Part shown: positions 44,809 through 58,300 of the stretch, piece after piece | How positions within the stretch are numbered: position 1 is the stretch's first letter | Layout: each line of letters opens with the position of its first letter | Assembly: GCA_037013685.1 (NCBI GenBank) | Contig: CM072894.1 | Location: 17,726,949-17,790,948, forward strand | Length of the DNA stretch: 64,000 bases | Direction of reading: 5' to 3' | DNA from: Acridotheres tristis | Taxonomy: Eukaryota; Chordata; Aves; Passeriformes; Sturnidae | The notes under the pieces: model-generated | What the model saw: only the letters and a program-made list of their open reading frames with translations | The model's database searches: none | What the model was told of the DNA's origin: nothing | Position numbers and translations under genes: made by a program

Positions 44809-46792
44809 CAGTGCTTTGCTTCCATTGTAGTTGGACAGTTGCAGAAACCACAAATAGTTTCCTAGATTATCTGTGTTCCTGGCTTGAGACCAGTAGCTTT
44901 CTTGCCTTTTATTAGTTGCAGCATAATCTAAAATAGAGGATGAATAAAATAATTGACCAAGAATGTAGCTTCAGATATTATTGTCTATGTGCCCCACTGT
45001 GTCTTTCCCTTTTCTGTCTCTCCCTAGGGGAAAGGCAGTTATCTTCCTTATGCTAAACCCAGTTCCTATCCACAGCAATCATGTAAATCTTGGCATCAGT
45101 CTCACAGCAGAATAAAAAGTCAAATCAGCAGGAAGCTTCCACATAAGAGCAACAGGCAGCTCCAGGAGGAAGAAAAAAAAAAAAAACTACAAGAAAAAAA
45201 TCTTTTCAAACTCTTCCATTTATTTTCTTTCAAAAATAAAGGGTTCTACTCATTAGAAACCCTCAGGTTTTCTTGTATTTTTAAAGATAATATGCCTTCA
45301 AAGAATAGAACTCATTATTCAGACAGCCTTTCAAAGTCTTTTATTTCAAAGCTTCTTTCTGAATAAACAAATCTATAAAGAGAACAAATTGAAGTTTCTG
45401 CTTTTCCTAGTGTTCTACATAGAGGCTACACAAGCTGTCTTCTCTCAAAATGAGTCAGACCTGAAATTACAAAGTAACTAAAAATTGTTGGATGTGGCTG
45501 GTGGATTAATTACCTACAGACTGTCTCTAAAGCAACAAAAAATATTTTAAATTGAAAATTCAAAATGTTAGATCAAAACCCCAATGTATTTTTTATGATT
45601 GTTATTATTTGCTTAGGGATGTTTTAAATGTTTAGAGATAGGCAAAGGAAGACTAAGTATAATACAAATAACTATCATAAACATGGCAACAACGTAATAA
45701 AACTGAAAATAGAGTTTGTGATATAATTTGAATTTGTACTTATTGGACTGATATACAAAATGTCTTTGTATCCAGTTATTACGTTCCACAAGAACTTACT
45801 TCAGAGTGAATTAGTCCTTTAAGGCATTAGGAGGAAGTGTCATACTCAGACTAAACTGAGTTATCCTCCCCAGGATGAGGGAATGATTAGGTTTTAAACC
45901 AGAGAAAACATACTGAGAAATATGAAGATTTTGTTGCTAGAGCAGAGATTCAGGGAATACAAAGATAGGAGTAAAATGTCCTCAGAAGAACTGGAGAAAG
46001 GGGTTTGGAATAAGAAGGAAATGTTAATTAGTGAATAGAGAAGATGTAACTCAGTGGCTTGGAAAGCATAATGCTAGGAGTGCAGAATAATACAATTTGT
46101 AGGAAAATGTGGAAAAATGTCTGAACTCTCACAGGACTGCAATCACCAGTTAGTAAGAAGACCAAGGCACTGCTTTGACAAGTTCAAACCATGTGATTCC
46201 TTGATATAGTTTCCTATAGTTAGTACCTGAATTACAATTGAAATTTAAAAAAAGGTTCAAACATAGTACACGACTCCATGATGGATGACATAGGCTTACA
46301 AAGGAAGAAATCAAAAGAAGCACTCTGTGTGATTCTGGGCCAGAATATTTGACTTCATATTAAAAGCAGGTACAAATGGAGTACAAGTGCAGTCAGAGGC
46401 TGGAGTAATAGAGAACTCTGTTGAACATAGGAATTGCTGACTGCCTGTATTGCCTGTGAATTTTCTTTCATTTATTTGAGGAGAGGAGAGCAGTGCTTAG
46501 GTCCATATGCAAACTCATTCACTCAAATAGTGTTTGTGGTTATACTGTTGCCTTCTCATGGATAGGCAAATTCTTCCCAGGCTTTTGCAGTGCCATTATC
46601 AGGTTTTCACTGCTTGGTAGCAGAGAAGAGTTCATCCAAATCCATGTATAACAGTGCCTTCTTTTCAGAGCTGCAGACTGTGTTTTATGGCTGCTGACCT
46701 TGTGATTTTGTTTTGAGGCAGATGACTCATCATATTGTATCAGCTAAAAGTAAGGCTGGTCTAGCATCTGCCAAACGCCGTTTTGGTTGTGC

Positions 46793-46806
46793 TTGCCACC
46801 TAGTGG
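46793..46806 (+). promoter_or_regulatory. CTCF-like motif (13 of 14)
   Basis: ttgccacctagtgg matches the reverse CTCF core consensus at 13 of 14 positions. It lies between DYNC1I2 and CYBRD1. Confidence 0.45.
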
Positions 46807-49572
46807 ATTACTGCTTGTATACACACGAGCAGGATCATCTGCCACAAAAATATTTGACCATCACACTATGAATCACGCTAATATTTAATTACATCCTGCA
46901 TAATTTAAGTATTAGGCAATGAATTTTTATGGAATTAAATTCTTATGAAAATTGAACTACAAATTGCAAACATTTTCAAAATGTTTATCCATTTTCTGAC
47001 ACCTGTATTTGTAACTGTAATATGATGTGGTGACCAGCAAAATATGGAATTTGAGAGCCCATGAGTAGTCAGTGTACATGGCCATGGACTCAGCTGTAAA
47101 CTCAAGCCCCATGCTAACAAATGTTGGCTGAGGCTCTATGGTGAGTACATTTGGTGAACATAACTGAGCTTGTTGAAATTTGTACCCATTGTTTCTGCTT
47201 CTTCTCTAAGAGTTAGCTGGAGCCCTGTCATTTTTTTAGATTTCTGGTTTGTATACAGTAGTAACTGTATACAGTTATTTCTTTCAATATCACCTCTTCT
47301 CTTAGCTGAATTGCCTGGAATGATTGTCATCGGGTTTTGTTGACCTGGACTTGAATTTCTACCTAAGTTTACTTCTCATTACTGCCCACTAGTCATACAG
47401 GGATTACAAGTGTTGCTCGTACCATAACACAACATAAATATCTGTATTGTAAGTTAGAAGGCTTCTGTCAACTACTTACAAAAGCCATTTTTCCACACAA
47501 ATGTAGTCCTCCTGCCAAAATTCGAGTCTCTTCTTTCAATTTTGAATACAATTTAGCTTTTACTACATTTTTAAATAATCAACATATTTTAAAACCATGG
47601 ACTATTTTACCAGAATTTTCTCCAACACATCCAGCCTACAGGCAACAGTTAAGAGAAGTTATCAGCAACATGAAATTGTTAGGTTTGAATGCAACAGGTT
47701 TTTCTGCTACATTGATGTTTGTAATAGTATTTTTTATTATTCCATGATGATGAAAATGTTGGAAAATTTTAGCCAGCAGCTCTGTGTTATTCACAAATAA
47801 TCGATTTATGCTGTTCACTTTCAGAATTTCCAATTAAACTTTTTTAAACTCAAGAATACCTTAATTCTTAGCTGTTACTGATACGTTCATATAGAATGAT
47901 TTTACTTTTATAACATTTTATGATCATTAACCTATTTATGAGTAACTTGATATGCAGATGTTGAATTGGGTGAGAAGATTCCATGGGGTCTGTTCTTAGT
48001 CTGCCTGTTATTTATCTGAGGGTGTTTCAATCTTACAGTGCATTATGATACCATTATATATCAGAATTCATGATCTTGCCATATTTGCAATCGCATTCTC
48101 ATGACAGGATGGTTTTGGTTTGTTTTTTCCTCCCTCTAACAACTGCTATGAGGAATTTCTGTTAGGATCAGAAGGTGAAATATGATTGCTTATACAGTGA
48201 ATTCTTTTACTTCCTGTTATATACTGATTATGTTCCTAAAGTACATATGTATATATTTACAAAGTACATAAATTTCATCATAAAGATCATTATAAATAGC
48301 TGAAATTAAGACATATTTAAGAAACTTTGTACAACTGTCCTCCTGTTTTCAAAAAGTAATTTAGGAGTAATTTGATCATTATTGAAATTGAGAAAGTTAT
48401 ATTTTAGTACCATAATGAAAATCTGTACTCAGTAGTATTACAAGCTCAAAAATAATTTTTATTAATATATAAAAAAAGAATAAGGAAAACAGACATTGTA
48501 ATTAAATATTTTCTCTCATCTACAAGTAAGTACCTTGGATGACAAAATACTTTTTAAAGTTCTTGTGAGCAGTTAAAAACAGAGGAAGGAATTTTCTGAA
48601 ATAAAAGCAAAAAAAGAGTCTTTTGGAATAGAAAATATTTGGCAATATCTCTTAGTCACTAATAAAATATCCATGTAAACAAGTAATCCATATTTACATT
48701 ATCATATGCAATATTCTTGGTAACATGTAGGAAGAAGTATACATGTAATTACATTCAATTTTAGAATCTAATTTGTACCATCATTTCTAAGTTTCATTAA
48801 CGTTGGAAAAAACACTTTTCTACTTCTGTCCATAGTACCGCATGACAGCATGTATATAGAGTATTTTTTATTTCAGGCATCTTAAAAAGATAGCACTTTC
48901 AATGTTAGGTTTTGTAACTTCCTGTTTTTATTGGAATCCAAGCCTGGAATGTAAGCTGTATAATAATTTTCCTGTAAAAACAACTATGTAGATGATTTCC
49001 AAACATGCAAAAAAATCTCGATGAAAACGCTAGAGTTCTACCTTCCATTTGTATCTTTCAAAATACATTTTTTTAAAATTTCCTATGTTGCTACTGTATT
49101 TATGTTACTCCTAAATGCAGGTAAGAAAATTTGCATGAAAGGAAAATTTATGGAAGGCTACATTGAGGTAGCAGGTTTAGGACTATTACTCTCCAAACAC
49201 CTATGTCTTTTTATTTAGCATTGAACTAACCTCATTTTTTTGCAAGGATACTTAGAGGCCTTTTTAATCAGTTTAGAATTAAGCCAAATGTCTACAGTAT
49301 GTTTTGTCAATTTTAAATTGCACACACCAAGGTTGATCAAGGTTTAGGAGGTTACAGCTACTGCAGCTCATGGGGACCTTCCAAAGATCAGCAGCCAGAA
49401 TCCCACAGTTCATGCACATGAGATATCACTGATTCTAAATTCCCCAAATGGAACCTTCAAGCTTCTGCTGAGTTTCTACTATTATGTTTACCCTCTCAGC
49501 TTAAAACCAAAATTATATTCTGGGAGACACCCCTCAAAAGGTTGCTAATCCTTGATTTTCAGTTAGTTTTAT

Positions 49573-49673
49573 ATCACAGAATCACAGAATGGTTGGAATT
49601 GGAAGGGACCCAGGAGGATTGAGTCCAACCCTTAAGGAAATGCCCCATATGGGGTTTGAACCCACAACCTTGG
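49573..49673 (-). mobile_element. tRNA-Ile-derived SINE with CR1-like tail, 5'-truncated
   Basis: On the - strand the fragment begins with a tRNA 3' half (ccaaggttgtgggttcaaac, holding a B-box-like GGTTCAAACCC at 49652-49662, then the acceptor-stem-like ggggcat). It then runs into a CR1-like 3' tail ending attctgtgattctgtgat. The tRNA part resembles tRNA-Ile. This two-part structure is that of the passerine TguSINE1 family. The A-box half is missing. Confidence 0.7.
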
Positions 49674-49679
49674 TTTTAC

Positions 49680-51072
49680 TTGTACCTTGCTCTTCATGAG
49701 AACAGAAATGTAAAGAAATGCCACCATTCTTTTTTCAAGTATCATTCCCCTTGAAGAGTATATGGAAAACAATGGAAACCAGAAGGAATACTGGTTATTA
49801 TAGCTTTAACAGCATATAGAACCAACCACCTAAAAGCTGTTCATTTCAATACATTCAACTCTGTGCTGTAACAAAAGAAGTCGTAGATTTTGTGTTTTTT
49901 TCCAGTACACTGTGCAGTTAGTTTCTTCCAGACCAATCCCTAGGCAACTGACTACTTTCCATACAAACATATGATTTATTTTGTGACCTAGTACTATGCA
50001 CGGATTGAGTGAGCTTATTTTCACAGGTGAATGAGACACAGTAACAAGCCAATACATAACAATTTAAAATGCTGTTGCCTGTGTGAGTGCAGTATAGAAA
50101 GCTGCATAGCAAATTACTGCAAGTGAGCTCATTTATCCACTTCCTCTGTCATGCTTCACTGTTTATTCATTGCACATAGTGGGACTGGAGGAGTGCTCAC
50201 ACAATAGTTTAGTATTTTAGGTTAGTGTTCCTTCTGTCATACCTGAACTGTACATTAAAAGCAGGTATTTTCTACAGTGGGAAAATACACCAATGTGAGG
50301 TTGGTCCCAGTCATTCACAAACCTATAAGGGAAAACATAGAACTCTGGGATGTAGTCTTTGATTACCAAATGGTATAGCAGAAAAGTTTTAAAATTATTT
50401 TATTATGCTAGCTTTCTGTACTGCATTCACCAAATAAAATACTATTATAAATCCTATTATTAAATAACAGGAACTGTGGTGCTTCTTGTCAGAGAAGAGC
50501 CAGAATAACTCATGTCCAAAATACTTTGTACTAGCACACAGTGAACTACAAAAATGGCCAACTTGTTGAATGGTAATGTGTTAAAATGTTTTTAAAAGCT
50601 GAAATAGATAAAAAACTTATGTAGTATTTAAAAAATAGGAAATTATATGCTGACTGAAACTATCTATATTCCAACATGATCAGTTGTAAATTAGTATTTC
50701 TAGTGGGCTCTGCAGCTTTTACAAGAGATAACAGAATGGTTCATCATTTTGGACTTGTGCAGTCCAAATAATCTACTATAATTATTCTTCTATAGTAGTA
50801 AAAGTATAAGTATTGTTTGTATCTATGAAATTAATGAACGAGCATAATATATTAATACTTCAATTACTAGAAAGAGCTATAAAAGTAAAGTGCCAGTAGG
50901 GACTCTTCATTATTTAGAGAAAATTGCATTATTTAAAACTATAATTTCAAATTAAAAAGTCATAAAGTTTGTATAGATTATATATAGACTAAAGCATGTC
51001 TTCATGCCTATGATAATGCTTTTGATGTCAGTGTGGAGATGCCCAAATTGGCTTTCAGTTAACAGGTAGCAT
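49680..51072. other. Intergenic sequence downstream of CYBRD1
   Basis: AT-rich, no recognised feature. Part of it could be CYBRD1 3' UTR if a more distal polyadenylation site is used. Confidence 0.5.
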
Positions 51073-52081
51073 TTTATTAAAACAGCAAAGCTCACCTGTG
51101 TCTTGGAGGACGCATTTTTCACTTGTAGGTAATTTTTTTCTGTGAGACTGATAGCAGATTTTTCTGCTTTCTAACCTCCTAACTTCTAGTCTAGTGCCCT
51201 AAATCAACAGAATTGTGCAATCAAATAAAGATGCTAAATTGCTGCCTTCGGGTATAAAAGGAAGACTTAGTTTAAGTGATATATTTTTCTAAGTGTGTTT
51301 CTGTAGCTTTTCAAATAAGACAAATTCTGCATTTGGATGTCTTAAAATTTCCTTAGATTTCAGTACTAATTTCACATAATTCAAAGCCAAATGTTGTCTG
51401 CATACAATATATATGGTGGAATTTGTTAGAAGGTCAACAGATACATTCTGATTTTAAAAAACAAGACCAAAAACCCCCAGAAGTTTCTAAAGGAAACATA
51501 ACATTTTAATCTCTTTTTTTAAATTAAAAATTTTAGAATAAACATTTTTATGAAGCAACTCTATCAAGTTCAGCATGACCTCAAATCCCATAGAACATAG
51601 CAGCTGGTGGGGGGTTAATCAGCTAGAGAAGTCAGAGCTTCAAAAAAGTGAACATTACCAGAAAATTTATGTGTGATGGACTAAATTTTTCTGTCTGCTA
51701 TACTTCATGGCTGATTCATAACTTGCAAAATCACTGAAAATTTAGTCTGAATCTTGTTCAAATTTTCATGACTATAAGAGATATAAGCATTACATTAAAA
51801 AGTGATAAGCAAGACAGTTTCCAGTTAGATTATTTTCCCATTATATGATGTCATTCATGCTCTTGTTTTTTTAAACAAGGCATGGACTAGTCATGGACCA
51901 ATAAAATATGTTTCAGACTTACAGGAATTTAAATCCATATGCAGAAAACTTGAGTATCTTTCAGCAAGCCATGCTAAAAATGAACCCCCAACCTACTTAC
52001 ATATCAATGTAACTAAATTAGAAGGACCCTCACCAGAGGGAATTTGGAGGTATAATAGTACTTTCATTCTGTGTATTTTCT
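51073..52081 (-). other. CYBRD1: CYBRD1 3' UTR (extent uncertain)
   Basis: Follows the CYBRD1 stop codon on the - strand. A sense-strand AATAAA lies at 51073-51078, about 1 kb after the stop. Mammalian CYBRD1 3' UTRs are longer, so a distal end is also possible. Confidence 0.4.
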
Positions 52082-52382
52082 TTACATAGTTGATCTTTGT
52101 CCTGCTTCATCAAATTTGATGTTTTGTTTTCTGGCTGCTTCAGTATTGCCCCTTAGATCAGATTTATCTGCATTACTGCTGTTTGTCATTGTGGATTCTA
52201 CTTCTGTGCCTTCAGGAGTTGCTCCAATGGGCCTCAGAATTTTAGTGTTCTCTGCTGGGGGCCGCTTCCAGTGGGGCCTGCTTGCCATCCACAAAATAAG
52301 TGAACCAAATATGACAAGCAAAAGACCAAGACAGTTGACAAAAGTTGCTTCTGGTGGGGATGCACTGTATGCAGGAGTTTTC
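52082..52382 (-). CDS. CYBRD1: CYBRD1 coding exon 4 (C-terminus)
   Basis: Starts after caaag at TTG|G AAA ACT. Encodes [20 protein letters not shown], then the last transmembrane helix ([20 protein letters not shown]) and a cytosolic tail ending in [10 protein letters not shown], identical to the human end. TAA at 52082-52084. Confidence 0.96.
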
Positions 52383-55300
52383 CTTTGAAAGGGGAAAAAG
52401 AAAGTAGAGGTCAGAAAATATTGTTTTTAAGACAATCCTGGTCTAAAAACAGCAGTCTCATGCTAGGCAGGTCTTTTTAATACAAACAAAACAAAACAGT
52501 GTCCCAGTGCTGGATGCTTATTATTCTGGGCAAATGGAAGTGTATTTGCAATGAATAACCTTAATAAACAAGTGTAAACAAATACTTACAATGCAAATAT
52601 AAGCTTTTCTGTGATTCCCATGAGAGCTGTTGCAATCACTGTTGCAAAGATGGTAAGACCCGAATAAACGTGTATTGGCATGAGAGCTACGCGGAGATGG
52701 ACCGGAGCAAATGGGAGCAGAAAGACAGCAAAACCCAGGAAAAGCTAAAACCAAAACAGATTTGTAGTTAAGGCTAGATGGAAAACAAGCTGTACTTCTC
52801 AAGAACAATAAAAATAACCATACAAAATTCCATTCTGAGGTGTCTTCAGGTAAAAATTTAAAAATAATTCGCATTTCTATTTTTTTAATGTTTCCTGTCA
52901 AAACCAAAACAAAATTCTGGACTAGCACTTGGGAAGCAGACATTAAATATTTTATAAATCATCTTACCTAATATCAGTGTCCAAACTTACTGACAGTGCT
53001 AAAATTCCAACCAAACTAAGTACTGGAAACACAAGTTTTCAGTGTCACTAATTCACTAATACAGTGAAGGTATGAGGAGCCACACTTTTACATTCTTATC
53101 AAGTCCTGTTCTCTGCTCCTGTTGCAGATTTGCACATAAAGGAATATCAGAAGACAGTCTAACCTTCTGACTTGAGTGGATTAAATAATTTTATCTTGTT
53201 AGAATTTTAGTTAAATTTAAGTGCCTATCTTTAGAAGGAGAATGGTCTCTCAATATATTGATCACATGGCTTTTACAGAGTGAAGACGTCTATGGGTGGC
53301 ATCAAGCTATTCAGGGGACATTAGTCCTCCTATTAGCACTAATTTTGTGGTGGAAAATAACCCATCATGTGCCATGGTTGCATCCACAGGCTTGCCCGGT
53401 CATGTTGAGGTTGCATCCCTTCTTAATTTGTTCTACTGTAACTCACCCCTGCTGCTAAATTAGACACAGTGCATGAATTTGTATTTCATCCTGCTTTAAC
53501 TCAGGCTTAGTCCTTGTTTTATCTTTCCATAATGGATTAGAGAGCCTGATATTTTCTCCCTGGGAAACTTTTTAGTACATCATAATCAAATCATCTCTTA
53601 ATCTTAGATCTGCTAAACAACTGGAGTTTTTAAAGTCTTGCACTGGAAGATAGCTTTTCCAGCTCTCAAATTACTTCTCCAGAATTTCTTTGGGTTTGTT
53701 CCTTTTTATTTTTCTGATCGTTCTTTTATATTAAAAAAAAATCATTACATTTCATATTAGTTTCACTAATGCCATCTTTTTGCTGCTGTCACAGCATTGT
53801 GAGAAATCATTTAGAGCTTCATGTCATTTTTGAGTACTTTCCAGAGACATCGTTTTCCAAGAGACAGTCTCATTTTACATTTTTGCCCTAGTCTTAAATT
53901 TATGTCAGTGTGCTATACTGTATTAACCTACATTTGGCTTAATTACAATATAGTTCCAACACTGTAGACAGAGTATTATGTGAACATATGACTGACATGC
54001 CCCTTCTGGTAAATGCCAAGTGTCTTCTCTTTTAAAAAAGATACTCCTTTATGACTATTTTTTATAGTACTCAGTCAATTAACAAACACCAGTCTCTGAC
54101 TGGAGACTTACATCCCAGATTCGAGGAGACCAAGGATCTTTTGATGTGACAGGCAAGGCCTTAGGAGCCATTGATCATGTTTACAGTAGCAAAATGAAAA
54201 GTAGAAGTAAGATTTTAGTCACAATTCTTCATTTAACCATTAGAAAAAATACTGATACTCAGCGTAGTGGCAGCACAGACTTCTTTGAAATAGATGCAAA
54301 CTTAATTTTCAAACTGTTCTTCCTTATTCATTCATATTCATTCTTATTAATTTGTTCCACTATGGAGAATATACTCAACAATGCTGCAATATGCTTTCTT
54401 TTGTTCTAAATGTTAAAAACACTGTTTCTTGTACCTCTTGACCTGAGCAGTGAAGGATGAAGTCCAGAACCCAAATCCCTTAGCTGAGGCTTTTCTGTGC
54501 TTGATCATAGACAATTAATGTTTTCTTTTTAGTGTTTTGGGGGAAAAAAAATTTGAAAGAACAAAATAAATTTCCACAGTGTAATAACACAATATAGAGA
54601 GTTCAGGGTTTATAGGCAGAAGCATCTGTATGTGTTCTGCAAATTTCAGGGTATGGTTGCTCTTCTTTGCCAAATGCGAAATTCACTAAGTTAGCTCATT
54701 TTACATTACAATAATGCTAATTCTCTGCTAAGAGGAGCAGTTAAAAGCATGCCCACAAACATCTATCAAAGTTCTGATGATTCAGAAAAACTAGTTAGCC
54801 AGTAGTAGCTCATTCAGATGTCAGATCCTTTACATCTCTACTGCTCCCTAATGCACTTGTTCTGCAGATTAACAAAAGTCTTGAGATCAAGAAGTGGCTA
54901 CTTAAATCTATGATAGCTGAAAAAAAATAGAAAAGCTGTTACTTAATTTGAGACTTCCTTAATAAATGCTCTGACTGTATTTAAATATGCTGCCTACAAA
55001 CCAAATAACTTGCTGTAAATTCAGGAGTTAATAGGTCTTAGAAACATACTACTGTGTAACTGTATTGTAAGTTAATGGCTGTTATGCCAGCAAATAAAAA
55101 AATATGCTTAAAAATGCACTTTTCTTCAAAGTCAGTGATCCCATATTTGTACATTTACATGATAATTTGGCAAATCAAGAGTGTAAAATGGCTATCCCAG
55201 TAGCTACAATGTACTAGCAAGAGCCTATTGTGCCTGAATTACTCAAAACATTCTTCAGATTTACAACTTGTTTATAAATACAGTTAGATTCTGACCTGGA

Positions 55301-58300
55301 GAGAATAAAATATAACAGCAGTCAGCCCAATCCAGCTGTGTTATAAATACAGTTAGATTCTGACCTGGAGAGAATAAAATATAACAGCAGTCAGCCCAAT
55401 CCAGCTGTGCAGACTGTACATGTTAGGAATGTTCTTGGCATTGTGGAATTCAAACACGGCTACCATAGAAACAATTGCAAGAATCATAGCTATGGTATTT
55501 AATCCAGCATGTATGAACTTCATTAGGAGTTTGCTGCACTTCCAGGTCCAGGGCAATCTGTACACAATAATAGCTGAAGAAAGAAGAGAATCAAGATTTT
55601 AGGCCTTATAGGATAATTTCTTTCAGATATTAATAATTATGCATAATTCACATAGTTACATTGTAAATTTCAGCAAAGTCCAACCACCTTAAGCCTTCTA
55701 GAAAGTCTATTAAAAGGCTTTTCCTCATACACTTAGCATAGCATACTCTGAAAACACAACTGAGGCTTAAATACAGCTTTTACAGAATTTTTTCCTCAAT
55801 TATAAAATATCTTACAAACTTAAGTATGTTTCAAAAAAAACCCCAAAAACCAGTAAATAACTAGGTGTCATCTTTTCCTCAGTCATTAAATTGATCTAAC
55901 ATGGAATTAGCATAGGATTTTGATTTTTCTGCTACTAGTCAGATTGGAACAATATAGCCTGATTCTTAGGTTGAGAAGATCACTTGTTGAAAAATGTATA
56001 AGATTATTTTATAATATTTGTTCTCTTTGCCAACTTTAGATAATACTATTCTATAATTACATAGATACTTATATGACTGTCTATTACATTGATACCAGTA
56101 AGACTACTTTGAATGGGAAAATGCTCTTCAGCATAAGGGAAACATAATCTGACTTTAGGGACAAAAGCATTTAACAAATACAAGTCTTCCACCACTGTTA
56201 GATGAATGTAGGGAAGTTTTGCCTATACTTGAATTAATAACTCTAGCAGACAGTGTTTTGTCCAGTCTGAACAAAACAATAGTATCCATTGATCTAACTC
56301 CAGATGGCCCACAAGAATAACTTAACCTAGAGCTGCTTCTTGACAAGTTTTCTCCAAGAAATAGAAGTTTTATTTCCCCATCACCACTTCTCTGTGTTTC
56401 TCCCTGCCTTTCTCATAACTGGTGCTTTTCGGATCTGCAGGAGGAAAGAAGACAATCTGGGGAACAAAGGAAAGAGAAGGAATTCACCTTTCAGTGAGTA
56501 CAAGCTCTTAAAAACTTACTCAGAAGTGATGTGTAATTTCATGTCAAAATTAAAACAGCCTAAGTTAAAAGCACATACACAATTAGAATGTTTGGTGGTA
56601 ACATGTTAAAGCAGCCTTGTGAAGAGCTTACTCAAGGCAGAATATCTCTACTGCTGTTAAGAAATTTGACAGCCTAGGCACCTGAGACTGAGCTTTTTGA
56701 CTCAGATCTTACTCCTGTTTTGAACTATGATTTTAAAACACATCACACAGGGCAGAGTTATCTTGCAATATCTTTATATGGGACAGCTGTCCTTTTACAA
56801 ATGTACAGCAATACAACATTTCCATCCTTTGTATAGAGTAATAAACTCACGAAAAGATTGCTTTAGTTATTATTTAAAATCCTTTACTCAAATTTACCCA
56901 AGTTTTTTTTACATACACCTTTCTACTTTCAACTACTCAAGGACTTTTTTTTTCTTGTATGCGTCCAAAGAGGTGTCTGATTTCCCACTCTCATCCCAAT
57001 TGCTTTGAATTCAGTGGCAGACTTCCATAAGCCAAATTTGAAACAGATTCACAGTGGTATCTTACCTGTTGATATTTCATCTGATTTACTACAATACTCC
57101 TTCAGTCTCCAACTTTGCTTTTCCTATTATGTAATAGGACTTCTTCCCTAAATGATGTTGTATTATTAGTAAATTCCTTGTATGAATGTGGTTTCTTAGC
57201 TATGGTAAACTTTCACTTACTTTACATATACCCTTACTTATACAGGGCTTGGGGCAACCCTCTTTCTCTGTGACAGAAGGAAAAAACAGCTTCAGAGGAC
57301 AAAAAATAGAAAATACATAGGAAGCAGCAGCAGAAAGCCTCTCCCTATTTTCTTCAAAATTTCTATGCTTATATAAAAAAAATAGGTTGAGCACATTAAG
57401 TAGTATAGATCTTAGTGAAGTCAACAGGTGGTTTTCATTGCTTATTTATAGCCTGAAATTACACTTCCTATTGAGCAATATTATGTAAAACAACTTCAAA
57501 ATATGGTTTATTGCTCAATAGTAGTTTGCAGCTTGAAGCCACAAGAAGGCTGCAAACAGCCCCACTCCCACTCAAAAACAAAAATTTACAGTGTATGTTC
57601 AAATTACAACATTCTCTTCATAGCCAGAACTAGACAACCTTTGGCATCTTCCAGCCTTTTGACTGGATGGAAGTGTAATGGGAAAATGTTAGTCTACGAC
57701 TGAACTCTATGAAATCCAAAGCTCATACACTCTTAGGAAAACTGGAAAATAAAAAAAAAAGCAAAAAAGCAAAAAAAACCCCAAAAAACAAAAAACCCAA
57801 CCCTGTATCTTAATGATTATATGTTATTTAAGCAACAGAACAAATGATTAATTTAAGAGATATACCTTGCAAAACAATCCTAAGTCTAGCCTGAAGAACT
57901 ACATTTTAATAGTGCTTGTGTTGCTACATTTTCTCTGGCAAAAACCCCGCTCCTGGATCAAGCTTCTGTGGTACTGAACTTCTCTTTCTCTTCTTGGGAC
58001 AGGGAAGAGTGCCAAAAGAGAAACTTTCCTAGGGCAGCATTTCTGGCATTTCGATTTTCAACTTGCATAAATTCCAGCTGCCCAGGAAAAACACACCTCT
58101 CAAGCATTACTCAAAGTGCACGGCAATCCCCAGGCCAGGATAAACAAGTGCTTGCAGAAAAACCCCAAAACAACCCAAACCCCATATGTAGCATTTTTGG
58201 CTTATTACAAGGGGCTCTTTGTCCTTTCTCCGGGAATGCTGCTTTCCCTAAACCGCGGACCGACTGCTGCGCTCCCGCTGTCACCCGCTCCCGGCCGGGT

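Larger units (their letters stand above)
36600..49572. other. Intergenic region between DYNC1I2 and CYBRD1
   Basis: About 13 kb, mostly AT-rich. Apart from a CTCF-like site (46793-46806) and a TATA/CRE-like element (44770-44808), nothing could be identified: no exon of a known family, RNA gene or transposon was recognised by eye. Old diverged repeats may be present unseen. Confidence 0.6.

Noticed and set aside
52521..52943. 140-codon - strand open frame over CYBRD1 exon 3 as a separate gene
   Set aside because: It is the shifted frame of exon 3 plus flanking intron; the conserved protein is in the other frame.
53258..53458. Open frame resembling a fragment of a retroviral polyprotein (Trp-rich start)
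   Set aside because: No protease, RT, integrase or envelope motif and no LTR could be seen nearby.
55272..55340. Inner duplicated donor as an alternative exon 2 end
   Set aside because: Using it retains VRI and an immediate stop before exon 3, so it cannot give a normal protein; treated as a by-product of the duplication.
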